Origin: Mytilus galloprovincialis
Lineage: Eukaryota > Mollusca > Bivalvia > Mytilida > Mytilidae
Length of the DNA: 64,000 bases
NCBI RefSeq assembly: GCF_965363235.1
Contig: NC_134839.1
Coordinates: forward strand, 96,119,743 to 96,183,742
Direction: 5' to 3'
Shown here: one piece after another, positions 11,581-23,626 of the stretch
Layout: each line of letters starts with the position of its first letter
Position numbering within the stretch: the first letter of the stretch is position 1
Notes under the pieces: generated by a model
What the model was told of the DNA's origin: nothing
Databases searched by the model: none
The model's input: only the letters and a program-made list of their open reading frames with translations
Made by a program: the position numbers and the translations under genes

Positions 11581-12560
11581 GTTATGACACCACAGGATAT
11601 AGATCTGAGGTAAAGACACCTATTTCAGGCTGGACAAAGGGCCAGAGATTTGAGTGACATGTCCTCATGGGACACAGTCTTGAGACCATACATAGATTTG
11701 ACTTACATATATAAAGGCAAGAAAATATTGATGAGCTTTGTAAATGAACTATGCTTCATACTTTTTGTTTCTAGTTCACAGGGTAACAGTCCATGAGAAA
11801 GCATGCAACTATGTCAGGACACATTATTCTGACTTCAAATCAATCAGTCTGCTCTTTCTAATATATGCTGCATTCTTAGCCTAAAAGCAGTTAACAGCTA
11901 TTTTGAAGTCTTTAATTTGACCAAACATCAGCTCAATCCTACGACATCCTGCACTACTGCAAACAATAAAGAAGGAAACAAAAACATGTTATAAGAATAA
12001 AAGGTTTTGCATATGCTATTGAAAGGAGAAAGAATAAGAGTCATCACTTGGTCCCTGTAATTGCAAAAATAATAAATGACTTTGACCTGTTGAAAATATG
12101 GTAAAGTGATTTTTAAACAGTAATATAAAACCTCGTATTTTAGTGCAGAAATATAATTTTTGATGTCAGTCACTGTAGTGGCACCTAAATAATTCATTAT
12201 TATAAACTGTTGACACAGTGATACTCCTCACCCTTCTGCCATAATTCAGAAAAAGACAATATGATGGACAGACACATTGCTTTTAAATTCGGTCCCTGGA
12301 CCCTGATCTTGTGTGCAGGGCTTGAAAATGGTCAACAAACTGAATTGTACAGACAGTAATGGAACTTAATAGAAAACATTGTCTACCGTAAGTAGTTCTG
12401 ATCAAACAGACTCAAGCAGAAAACTTAACATTGAAAATTGATAATTAATTCAAAGTCACTGGACCATGACCTAGGGTACTCAAAATAGTCATCAAAACTG
12501 ACACTTTTAGCTTAATCTATCACAAGTAGTTCCTATCAACCTAACTTAAGCAGAAAACTT
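11581..12560. repeat. Degenerate dispersed repeat ground
   Basis: Text such as ATGTCAGGACACATTATTCT and TATATGCTGCATTCTTAGCC recurs in weaker form near 8480-8570 (TGTATACTGCATGCTTAGCA). 12280-12560 holds two diverged blocks around GCAGAAAACTTAACA (12417, 12551) and TCACTGGACCATGACC. No host exon is supported; the 89-residue minus-strand frame at 11928-12197 shows no domain. Confidence 0.4.
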
Positions 12561-12740
12561 AACAGTAGTTCACCTGGCCCCCAAAAAAGCAATTCCTATG
12601 TCTCTCTTTCTGGGCGTTTCGTTGCAGGCAAGGCAAAAATTGTAATTTTTCATAAGATTTAGGTCATATTAAATATGAGGGACAATCATTCCTAGACAGA
12701 TATTTCATATACAACATGTAAAAAAAAAAGTAAAAAAAGA

Positions 12741-12950
12741 AGTGGGGGTATACTGTTTACCTCAGTCTGTGGGGGTATACTGTTTACCTCAGTCTGTCCA
12801 CCAATCAGTCCCTCCAAAAAAGTGGGGTATACTGTTTACCTCAGTCTGTCCACCAATAGAAGTGGGGGTATACTGTTTACCTCAGTCTGTCCACCAATAG
12901 AAGTGGGGGTATACTGTTTACCTCAGTCTGTCCACCAATCAGTCCCTCCA
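12741..12950 (+). repeat. Minisatellite, about 40-bp unit, five partial copies
   Basis: AGTGGGG(G)TATACTGTTTAC followed by CTCAGTCTGTCCACCAATAG starts near 12741, 12769, 12821, 12861 and 12902. The unit length varies because copies end at different points. The 176-residue frame at 12822-13352 starts in this array and is not a gene. Confidence 0.85.
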
Positions 12951-12974
12951 ATGAATATTTTTTGTCTCATCTTT

Positions 12975-13260
12975 TTTAGGCACTATAATACAAGGATTTC
13001 TGAAATTTGGTTGCAGGGTTTATTTAAGTCACTTATACTGAGTGATGTGTTTTCAGATTCATCACTCAACAACTTGCTGTTTACTGAACACTTGCATCAT
13101 TTTACACATGATAGCCAAGTTGAAAATTTCGTCACATTTTTCTCTGAAACTACAATACAAGGATGTCTGGTTTCAAGGTTTATAAAAGTCACCTATCCTT
13201 GTCATGCGTTTTTCAGATTCATCCCTCAACAATTTCCTATTTACCGTCAAGTATTTGTGT
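12975..13260 (+). repeat. Dispersed repeat with one internal duplication
   Basis: ACTATAATACAAGGATTTCT ... CAGATTCATCACTCAACAAC near 12982-13085 is repeated as ACTACAATACAAGGATGTCT ... CAGATTCATCCCTCAACAAT at 13149-13240. The spacing is about 167 bp. It follows the minisatellite directly and probably belongs to the same repeat. Confidence 0.6.
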
Positions 13261-13339
13261 GGGGGTATCATCAGAGAGCAGTAGCTCACAGTTTCACTTG
13301 TTTTAAAATCATGAGGTTTTTTGAAAAACATCAAATAGA

Positions 13340-14680
13340 TAATTATATGTAAGGCACATATCATATATTTTATTACTGAATGACTTGTGTCATCTGCTAT
13401 TTGAACCTTTCAAGACAGGTCTTGTTACATTTTTTCCTTAGGAGGGAGTTGCAGATATAAAGTAAAACCAGATTATAAGACAAAAAATAGATCAATGTAG
13501 CATACACAAACATGACTGAATGAATCAACAAATAATTCCAATCTCAAATACAAGAAGTACTTTGAATAGCAGAAAAACAAATGGAAAGCAACTAACACTT
13601 TATAACAATATCTTTATTATATTGTCAACAATATCAAAATAAATGAATATATACAATCATGAAAATGCTGAGAACTGCATACTGTACAGAATTAAAATAA
13701 ATAGTATGCATCATAAACGACAGAAATGTTTATCATACAATAATAGTGTTTGGAATCGGTTCGAAAATTATAATAGATTAATTGAATTAAGACTTGCACT
13801 ATTTCAATTTTTCAATATCATTTTTTCTATTTCAAAATTGACAAAAAGTAACATATTTTTCTTCACATAATACTGGTGCATGTCATATAGACAATATTGA
13901 AGTAGAGGTATCCTAACATATAGATGCCTAAATACAGAATACACCAAAAGAGTGGATATCAGTAAATAAATAAATCTATCTTTGGTGTTTTATGTATTGT
14001 TACATTTACAGGGATAGGAAAGATGTTCCTTGAAAAAAATATAATTTTAGAGATATTATTTACCTTTATTGAATATTGAGTTTTTTTTATAATTGTTTAT
14101 TTTAAAATTTTCAATAATCACTCAATTTTCTATTTTTATATAACTCAATTATTGGAACAGTGTAACAATATAATTATATACATATATATATAATTTAAAA
14201 TAACAATAATAAAAAAGGATAACAATATATTCACTGAAACATCCTTTGTTAAATTGATGTCATCTTTGGTCAAAGCCTTAGCACTTACATTGTAACAAGG
14301 CATATTATTTGTTTGTTCAAGTAATTTATAAAATATTTCAGCATTACTTGTATAACCATTAATAACATCACAATAATTTAATGAAAATTTGAATAAATAT
14401 TTCTCATTTTTTCTTTTGAAAAATCTAAGTTAGATATTTATATATTCAGCACTGAAAAAATATACTCCTGATGACTGTCCCATATTCCAAACAGTGTAAA
14501 TACTACCCTGTCAATCATCACTAGTCCGAATGATATGAATCTTATCTGTGTTAAAAAACTATTGATTGAATTGAAAGAAAACAGACAATCTCAATTTCTA
14601 GAATTGTTCCTAATTTTATATTTCTGTTGTAAAAAAAATCTGTCAATCAATTTCAGCGACCACATACAAGCTTGATTTGC
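13340..14680. other. AT-rich intergenic and probable CATIP 3' UTR side
   Basis: No exon supported. On the minus strand AATAAA at 14686-14681 lies about 145 bp past the CATIP stop and is a candidate poly(A) signal; several others occur further left in the AT-rich sequence. Confidence 0.4.
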
Positions 14681-14827
14681 TTTATTGAATCAGATTTATA
14701 AATAACCAAGATTTGAGATTCTTGGACTGAAATAATTGTTGTTTTCATAACATTCTTGATATTAACAGAATCTGCTACCAACAAGATTTATACAACCAGT
14801 GAGTAAACAAATGACTTTTTACTATAT

Positions 14828-17800
14828 TTATCGAGTAGGTGCTCTAAGCTGGTCTATTTTTGTGTTGGTCCTGCTGGCTGGGAAAGGTGTTGGAGCATTG
14901 GAAGCAAGGTAAGGAGTTGATGTTGGCATGGTATGGGAAAAAGCTGAGAAATACTCAGCACAAAACTGTACAACATCGTCTGGTTTCCGTAATAACAGAA
15001 ACTGTAAAAAGTCTGCTAGAATACTTTTAAGTTCTGGATGTGATCTGATATAGGTAGAATGGTCAGCTTTTAGTTCCTCCTAGAAAATAGATAGAAAAGA
15101 AATAATTAGGAAAGATTACTAAGATCAACCAGATCATATTATGAAATTGATATTATTTATTAAACAGCTTCATACCAAATGTAAGCTCAAATACACTAAG
15201 AGGCAAAATAAATGTAGCCAACAAACATTTGAAAAAACTGAAACAATACTTTCGATGTGCATATGCCTTTATACAGTGAATGTAGAAAGACTAAGATCAA
15301 CAGTTGATAATCTGTTGCATTTAACTGTACAAATCAACATTTATAATATACAATTATGGCCCGTTGAAAAGGTGAATATCCAAAATGGTCAACACGAGAA
15401 GTTATTTCATTGAGGGCGCAGCCCTAAGTAAAATAACTTTTAAGGGTTTACAATTTTGGATATTCATCGATTCTAAGGGGCCACAATTGTTTTATTATAC
15501 CGAACTAACAGTGGAAGGGCATTTCGAACACTTACTATAGTGTCTATATTTTCTAACATAACACACAGACTGACGTTTGAAAATACATTTGTGTTCGAAT
15601 TTCTCAAATTCACAATAAAAGTAGAATCTTTTTGTAAAATATTGATGGCCCTGAAAAGGACCATTTATGAAAAATATTATCGGCTGCTGGCACTCTCAGC
15701 TCTATTTATGTTCAATGCCTTATTTCCTCGTCTCTCGATGGACTTCCAGTGTAACGTGAACGCTGCCATTTTGTTTATTTACGTCTGTGACGTCATTTTC
15801 ATGGGAGGTAACTCAAGTACAAATCAACAAACTCAAAAGGTTATTCACCGGTGAATTATAGGGTTATTCACCCCTGGTGTAAATTTTTAGGCTTATTCGT
15901 CCTTCCTTCATTTGAATGAAAATTAACTGAATTATTCCATGTCACGTTATAACGTTTCACCCAATAGAATTGTTTGAAATATATGTAAGGTATAATAATA
16001 GTATTTGTAGTACATTTACTACTAGTTACAAGCATGTCACATGTCCAAAATGTTATACATTGAAGTACCAAGTCTATTGATATCAACCCTGCTACAATAC
16101 AAAACAACAAAATTGAGAATTGAAATGTTGAATGTGCCAAGGAGACAACAACAGGACCAAAGAACAAAAAACAGCCATGTCCATATAATTTTGATTTGAT
16201 AGGAATCAACATTTAGAAAGGTTATAAATAAAATTCTCAATGAGAGTTACAATTTTTTTTATCTAATTGCTAGATTGAAACAACCTTGAATCAGACCGTT
16301 TCAAAAAGAATATATCTTAAACTATATACCTTTCTATCAAGAAATCTAGAATATAACTGCATGTCTTCCTCCCAGTTCAATGGTTTCTTCTCAAATACTG
16401 GCTTTGGTGGTTCTTCATCTACAAAGATAAACATGAATTGTTGTTAATCATATTTTTTTATCATATTTATTGACAAAACAATGGGTGTAATCATTTCTGG
16501 TAACAACAGTCTATGGAAGGCCTTAATATTTCATCACGTGGATATGTTCATATAAAGTGGATGCTGAATCTGCTGAGATTGTCACAAAGTGACATTAAGC
16601 ACTTTTTTGGTTATTGCTGCATCCTATTAGTCAGCTTTGTGCAGAAATACTTTGTGTATAAGGCCACAAATAACAAAGCATTATTATTCTAGACTCAAGA
16701 TCTATTACTTAACCTTAGGGACTTTAAAACACAAACCTGTTAGCTATAAATCAAATAATAATTGATGGCATAAAAATACATTTAGTTTGCCAAACAATTT
16801 CTGGGTAACCATAAATGATACATCAAACAGATTGATTACTAGGCTTTTACCTCTTTCTATGAGTTGTGGTACTTTGACTAATTTCATGGTGACTGGTGAT
16901 CCAACTTGCACTCTACTGGACAAATGCCTGTGTAAAATAAAAAAGTAGATGTTAAACTATACAATAATTAGTTTTACTCTAGTTTCGTAAAATTAAAATC
17001 AGATGACAAGTATAGACGAATCCTGTGGATTCATTATTATTATTCTTTAGATGATGGTAAATAATTTTTGTGGGTATAGGGTTAAAATCAAATGTTAAAC
17101 AAAGAACAAGTTGTCTTTAGGTTTGTATGGCAAAACCATGTCTTAGTAACTATGACTGTTTTACCCACACAAATAATCAAATCTACAGTTTCGATATGGT
17201 TTAATGTGATTAACCTAAGACTTTTGAGATAATGTAAGTGCTCATGTTTTCATGAATAAATCATGATAAATTCTCATACATTATCTGACCTGCACCACTG
17301 GGTGTAATTGCTTGAAAACTAAAAGACCAGGCAAAACAAATATTAGCTCAGGCAAAACTGCACTTGCAGTTATTTCACACATCAATTTTCATCAAATTAT
17401 AAATTACATGCCACATAACATTTCAGCATGAAATAAATTTTACCATGTAAAAGCATCAATCTTAATAGTCTGAACAAATGAAAAATCAATCTGTAACTAA
17501 TTCTTATAATATTAATTCAGATAAAATATAAGCTCATGTCATGATCTTTTTAAAAAATGCAAACAAACAAGATTTGTTTGTACAACACATTAGTTTCCTT
17601 ATCTGAGGCATAATAGATGATTTGGTGGTTTAATTTTCTTGGAGGCATAGATGGTTAATACCCCTCCTTTTGATAGAAAAAAAAACATATTTTGGACAAT
17701 CACTGAGCAAAGCATATTGTCCATTCTGTGTCAAGTACAAGGCTGTGATTACATCAAACAACACAAACAATGAGCTGATTATGCTATTGTGTATTGTTGG

Positions 17801-20800
17801 ATTAGTGAGATGCACTTGTTCTATTTGAGAGAATTACAGCTTTTGCTCATGTTCTGTTTTACTGCTGATAGGGGAATTAATGTGTTGTACAAATGAATCT
17901 AGGCTATGATACTTGTGGATTTGTGTGGGTGGAAAACTGTAAAAGCTTTTAATATGAACATCTGTCAGTCAGTGGTTATATAGATATATTGAGAATTAGA
18001 CATACCCATCTTGTACAAAATATGACTGCCATGTGGTAGGAAGATCTACAAAAGAGTTGATTGTTCTTTCTACACCATATACTCTGATCTCAGTACCATC
18101 AACTGTCTGTGTTCTGTCCTCCAAAGGTTTCTGAGGTAAACGGAAAAGTAATTATTCAGAGTTAAAGTTTTCAGGGTAACATAGGTACTGTATTCATTTA
18201 TTTTTTATTGCATAAATCACACATTTATGGATTTCTGTTAGTCAATCCTTAGATATATCCACTTAATGTGGATTTGACTGTAAACAATAACCAAGTAAGC
18301 AAATGTAAATTAAAAATTGCAATACTGGGTTAAGCATCTAAGGATTAGATGTTATGTAGTAAATCATTCATGCATGCCTAATAACTGTTAAAATGTTTTC
18401 AACTTTATAAAACTTGAATATAACAGTCCAGTCCATGAGAAAATTTCCTACTAATCTATGGCTTGCATTATTTTTTTTATTATCCATGAGATAACCTTTA
18501 TTATTTTCAATTGAGTTGCTTGTTTCTCACTGATGCATACCTAACATCTCTTTTTATCTATATATATTTTAATTAAAGTTTTTCAAAGACATTGCACACA
18601 TTTGTTTTACCCAGTATTTGATATAAACTTACATAAGAAGCAGCACATAGATTAGTTTCAGAATCAAATGACAGTAATTGTAAATTTTCTGATACTCCTT
18701 TTTCTATTAACAGTCTGTGCAGCAGTAGATTTGATCCTGTAAAAAAATGACAAATAATTATTGGACAGGATTTTTACTTATGTTTATGGTATTACATGTA
18801 TTATTTTGTATAGCTATAGTAGTATGCCACTAAGAATTTACCGACTATTTACATGGTTAATCTTTAGGCTCAATTGCAGATATCATTGCTATAGCTTTGT
18901 TAAAAATTTTAATCACCAAATAGTATAAAAGGTTGCAATACTTGAGGTTTGTAATTTGAAATTGTATATCAAATATTTGAAACGTTTATCTAAAAAAAGA
19001 AAATAGGATGTTCTGAGCAAATATTGCCTTAGAAAGAGATATTAATTCTTTTATTTGGCTTAACTGTTCTTTAAGGTTTTAAGAAAAATGGTAAGAAATT
19101 AAATTAGTAAAATTAAATGTAACAGTAATACAATGCTATGAATCTAGTTCGACATCAACAATTTGAAATGGGGCACCAACTTTTCAATCATCTCAAAATG
19201 ACTGAAAATTGTGTGAAAAGTTTCTGAATCCTTGTTAAAAAATCACAGTGTTTTTTGCTGGTGGGAACTTACATTTCTCGACACTAAAACTAAAAGCTAT
19301 TTTTAATTTCAAGTCAGTATTTATCAATGTGGCAATGTCAAGTGTCTATTGAAATAAATTGTGATGTACTATTTACAACACTTACCTTCAGAGATAAATC
19401 CTTTCATCTGTTCCAATTCTAAAGTCTTTGATGATCGTTGTACATCCTAAATAAATATAATATAATCAATTTCACAAATAACTGATTCAATTTAAAAAAT
19501 ACATGCATTAACAAATTTTTTTTTTCTATAAATATCAAGATGCATTTGTACAAGTCTAATAAACAAGTAAAATGGTAACTTTTGTTGTCCTTAACCTGTA
19601 ATTTACTTATTTTGTGTAATTTTATTGCTTTTTTGCAATTATTTTGTTTAAAAAATATAAATTCTGTCTATAAAGAGACATCCACATTTGTTATACTATA
19701 TCTACAAAGTAAAATTGACACAATCAGATTATGAAAGGCAATCAAATAATTGTAATCTAATTAACTTGTAACAGAATCTTTCCAGCACATACACCTTCCA
19801 AAAAACTTTTAGTAAGACTTTCCCAGTTCACTTCTCTATATTATCATAGTATTGTGACTTACCTCCCCTTGTGTTATAACTCTGTTTACAACATAACCCT
19901 CATCTTGTTGCACAATGAATGTTTTTCTATCAAGTGGACAGTTTTCAAGCTAAAAAATACAAATATGTCAGGCTTTCTAAAATTAAATTAGAACATGTGG
20001 TGATCTATAAAATAATTTTTGATTTGGTTTTTGTAATATTACGATGTTGTAACAATTTATCAAAGTGTCCATGATATACATGTAATTTGTTGTCAGAGGT
20101 TTTCTTTTCTCATCGTTTAGCTGCTTCTTTGAGGATTTACTGATCATGATATCTTTTGAAATTTATGTATCATGTTTTTCTTTTTTAAAAATCAACCAAT
20201 TTTTTATTGTTTGTCATGAACTCTTTTTAGAAAGGTTAAGTATGAAGACAGTTGAGAGAAAATGTATGGAACAAATGTTAGATAGCAACAAAGGACTATT
20301 TGGTGCTGATTGGAGAAGATTCTTGTAAGACTTTGCACTGTTAATTTACAACATTAAAAGGAATGAAACTAAGGATAGAAAATTGAATTAGGATTACAAA
20401 CTGTGATGTGAGAACACACTTTGATAAGAAAAACAGATGTTTTACAGTCTGGATGTTGATCTGAGTCTACCATATACTTATAATACACCTTGAAATCTTA
20501 CCTTTACATATTCATGATGTTGTTGTTCGATTGTTTCTAGATTCTGACCAACATAAGCTGTGATAGATGTACCACATGGCACACCATCGATAGCACCATG
20601 ACTATTAGCATGGATGAGGAAACAGTCTTGTGATTTGTATCGAGTAGGTTCTACTGATACAGTAAACTCTCCCAGTTCTTTACCAGTATCTGATGTGGTG
20701 GCTAGATTGTCATCAAACATCAGGTATTTATAATCTTCCTCTGGAACTATATAAGAAAGAATGTTACCATCTTTAATTTACATGTTTATTTAATGGAATT

Positions 20801-23451
20801 TATATATTATATTTTATTCAAGGCTATCCCAGAAAATACTTAAGTATTGAAATGCTGTTTGAAATATAATGTACAGATTCAGTAAAAATTTCGTTTTTAC
20901 ATGTTTTATGTAATTTTGAAATAATTTTAATACGCAATCCTGGTGTATGGTGTGTTGCACTGTCAATAATTCTTGGTAATTCCTATTATCATGATTATCC
21001 TTTTAATGTAGTACAATACATCAAAGTTAACATAAAAAACATGCTAAGTTCCACAAATAATGTTAGTAATGGATGTAAAATAGTTTATGTTTCAAAAATA
21101 TTGTTTTAACTTTTGGCTTTCTAAACATGCTAAAATGACAAACATCTGGTGTCTAAGAGTTGTTTTCTGATGATTCACTTAATTGATACATGGGATGTTG
21201 TATAAGTTTTTTAATGCTACAATGTAGTTGTGGTATGAAAATGAAAAAAGATATTTTAAGCAAAATCCATGTTTATTATTTACACTGTGTCACATGCTGA
21301 AATATGTTTGTTGGAATTTTAAATACATGTACAATTGAATTTGTTACATATATTGTAACTTCATCATGAGACAGTCAGCTGGAAACAAAATGTTTTCTTG
21401 AAGGAGTTTCTTCCACTGAATAAAAGTTTTTTTTTTTGTAACTTAATAGGACATATACATTTCTTTTATAATGATTTATCAATGTCTGATTACTGCAAAT
21501 ACCACATGATGACCACACATTATTTGATTTTACAGGTTAGCTTTAAATACTGTAGGTGTTTTTGGATTGCTGTATGTATATATCTATTGTTATGAATAAC
21601 AATTCAGGACAATCTCTTTTTTGTTGTTACAATTGTAATATAAATACTCACTAATACTTTCAAGAAATCTAACTCCTTCTTCGCTTGCTACTGGTAGTTC
21701 TTCTGGAATTTCTGGTTGGTTTCCACCAGGTCCAACATTGCTGGGTACTTCAGATGAACTCATACTACAAAGTAATCAATAACTAAAGCTTTTATTCAAA
21801 AACTTCCCTATTTAATTGTAATACATGTACTGGTAAATTAATCATAATTACAAATTTGAAGGTTTTAGTAATTGAAAGTAACAAATTAAAACATATTGCC
21901 ATTTTGTCATATTCAATCTGTATTTTTTTCTTTATAACCATCAACTTCAATCTGAACCTCTGGATAAATTCTTTTACTTAAGTAATCAAGTAAAGATCAT
22001 TTTAAATATAGTGTGTACATCCAACATGGTGACCAAGGAAATCACAATGGTCGCCATGTTTGATGTACACACTAAATTTAAAATGATCTTAATTTTGTGA
22101 ACTTACCTGCTTTCTGTAAATTCCAACATACAATGGAATAAACAAGTATTTCCAAAAACACTAATTCAACTGTTTTATATGTAGCGACAAGTGCATAAAT
22201 TCGCCTAAAGTGATTTATTATATCATTGACCGAGGAAGAGTCACGTGATCGGAGACTGATATATCTATTTTTACAATTAAAATCATTTAAGTCACAAGTT
22301 CCTAACCATACATAAAATACAATGTTTTTGTAATGTCGTACAGCTTCTTCGATCTGTCCTTCTAAATATTTATAACTATCTCTTGTTGTTGCTCCCTTTT
22401 TGTGCCAAAAACGAACGCCAGATTCAATTGCTAAATTTCGTTGTAATTTTAAGTATTTCCCTTTACTATCGGATAAAATTATAGGTGTTTTATTAAAACT
22501 TTGATGCGAAAGCTTGTTTCTCAATTTAACAATTTCACGCTGTAGCTTATCATTGCTCATTATCATGTAGTTGGTCACTGCAATCTAAAAATACATTCCT
22601 TATCTGCATGATGATTGCGTGCAGACGATACACACACTACGCTGTAATTTGGGTCAAATTCACACAATCAAAATGTCAATTAATTCATTTATAAAGACGG
22701 AATGCAAACAAAAAATACTATGTTCATAACGTCAGCGGGAAGTATTTGAGGTCCTCCACCATTCAACGTCCTTGGGAGACTAATAAAGGACGAAATCGTT
22801 TCTAAAAACTAATTTTACTGCTCTCAATATATTTGTGTGTGACTACCTTAACATGCGGTGGTAAAAAAAGAGAGAGAGAGAGAAACCATGCTAATGAAAT
22901 ATGATACATAGGATATAGATGATTATACTATTTACAAACATCATCCCGGAGCACCCCTGTGATTCCGGTATGATACGTACTGAACTACGTTTCCAACAAC
23001 CATATACAAATCAAGTATATAACAGATATCACACACTCACTGGTTCCCGTAAATTTTTGACGTCACAAAACAAAATATCTGACGCCACAATGGAAAAGTG
23101 ATTGTCGTATGCGTCAAAAGTTCAAGCGGCCGGGTCAGCTGAGATTAGCGATAAGGTGTATACAGTCTGTACACTAAATAACAACAAGTATGTCAGACTG
23201 GATTATAATTCTATTGGTGATTGGATTTATATTGGATTCCTTACTTCGTACTGATGGTGATCCTATATTGGCAAAATATATGAAGATACAGAATACTAGC
23301 CAATAGTCATAAGTTGTTCATCATGCCATCAAGCATTGAAAATGTACTAAGTACTACTATTTTTTTTTTTATACTGAATAATCTGTACGTTGACTTTTGT
23401 TGTTGAAAAAAAATCATATTCCTACCTTGTTGCTGTTGTTACAGCGCTCAT
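14828..23451 (-). CDS. CATIP: Ciliogenesis-associated TTC17-interacting protein (CATIP), complete, 10 coding exons
   Basis: Exons, 5' to 3': 23451-23426, 21764-21649, 20746-20502, 19949-19863, 19446-19386, 18736-18633, 18130-18006, 16927-16851, 16418-16330, 15079-14828. All introns are GT-AG and all phases agree, giving 393 residues and a TAA stop. The body matches CATIP as I know it: HANSHGAIDGVPCGTSITAY (93-112), LETIEQQHHEYVK (117-129), VERTINSFVDLPTTWQSYF and RVQVGSPVTMKL (about 261-272). The C-terminus HPELKSILADFLQFLLLRKP ... FCAEYFSAF (324-357) is like an RIIa/DPY-30 dimerisation helix pair. Human CATIP is close in length (about 387). In vertebrates it works with TTC17 in actin assembly for cilium formation, so a role in ciliated cells is likely here. 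An alternative start at M10 (21763) exists. Exon 1 carries only eight codons plus two bases and is the least certain. Confidence 0.93.
15365..15900. repeat. Repeat block in CATIP intron 9 with a hairpin
   Basis: GGTGAATATCCAAAATGG at 15371 has an inverted partner in AATTTTGGATATTCATCG (15452). Between them 15399-15437 forms an imperfect 38-bp hairpin centred on GGGCGCAGCCC. The block ends at 15840-15875 with repeated TTATTCACC units. It looks like a non-autonomous element. The frames at 15473-15854 on both strands are shadows. Confidence 0.45.
16106..16185 (+). repeat. Dispersed repeat family D, copy 2 (partial)
   Basis: AAAATTGAGAATTGAAATG, then AATGTGCCAAGGAGACAACA, matches the 5' half of family D. 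It lies in CATIP intron 9 in antisense to the gene. Confidence 0.65.
16931..18000. other. CATIP intron 7, nothing recognised
   Basis: AT-rich. No further exon is needed because the phases of the flanking exons agree. Confidence 0.4.
18737..19385. other. CATIP intron 5, nothing recognised
   Basis: AT-rich, no repeat or exon recognised. Confidence 0.4.
19950..20501. other. CATIP intron 3, nothing recognised
   Basis: AT-rich. The 60-residue plus-strand frame at 20146-20328 has no domain and lies antisense in the intron. Confidence 0.4.
20747..21648. other. CATIP intron 2, nothing recognised
   Basis: AT-rich. The 65-residue plus-strand frame at 21398-21595 shows no domain. Confidence 0.4.
21993..22090. 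mobile_element. 98-bp near-perfect palindrome (foldback MITE)
   Basis: AAGATCATTTTAAAT ... GTGTGTACATC(C)AACATGG on the left pairs with CCATGTTTGATGTACACAC ... ATTTAAAATGATCTT on the right. The arms are about 41 bp with only a few mismatches, around a loop near 16 bp. It sits in CATIP intron 1, 16 bp from the donor of the SGNH-like exon. Confidence 0.75.
22107..22587 (-). pseudogene. SGNH-hydrolase-like exon, probably from a mobile element
   Basis: The minus strand is open from 22566 (ATG; a GTG at 22578 is also in frame) to beyond 22107. PIILSDSKGKYL resembles the SGNH block I (serine in DSKG) and FYVWLGTCDLND resembles block III (GxND). RYISLRSRDSSSVNDIINHF follows. I recall similar short SGNH-like proteins as common, multicopy genes in bivalves, often near retroelement or recombinase genes. 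The open stretch is bounded by an acceptor (TATTTTTAG, ending 22588) and a strong donor (AG|GTAAGT, donor at 22106), so it looks like an exon. It lies in CATIP intron 1 on the same strand. Spliced to CATIP exon 2 it would meet a stop at once. The usual C-terminal half with the catalytic His is absent. Broken fragment or captured exon; activity unlikely. Confidence 0.55.
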
Positions 23452-23626
23452 TTTGAATTCTAATGGTAAAGTGTCAGCTAAACAACAATATAATACGTTC
23501 TATGAAAGGAAAAACTATATAAAATTAATGATTTTGAGCTGAATCTGTCACATTCAATTTGTAATCACTATGGCAATACCGTCACTAACACCACTTCCGG
23601 TTTTTAAAAATTAAAATACAAAATCT
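23452..23626. promoter_or_regulatory. Head-to-head promoter region, CATIP and the 81-residue gene
   Basis: The CATIP ATG (23451, leftward) and the small-gene ATG (23627, rightward) are separated by 175 bp. No TATA box is evident at a convincing distance from either start. CTATGGCAATACCGTCACTA near 23569 might be an RFX X-box half-like sequence, of interest for a ciliary gene, but the match is loose. Confidence 0.55.

Noticed and set aside
12822-13352. 176-residue frame MGYTVYLSLSTNRSGG...
   Set aside because: Begins in a minisatellite and continues into a dispersed repeat.
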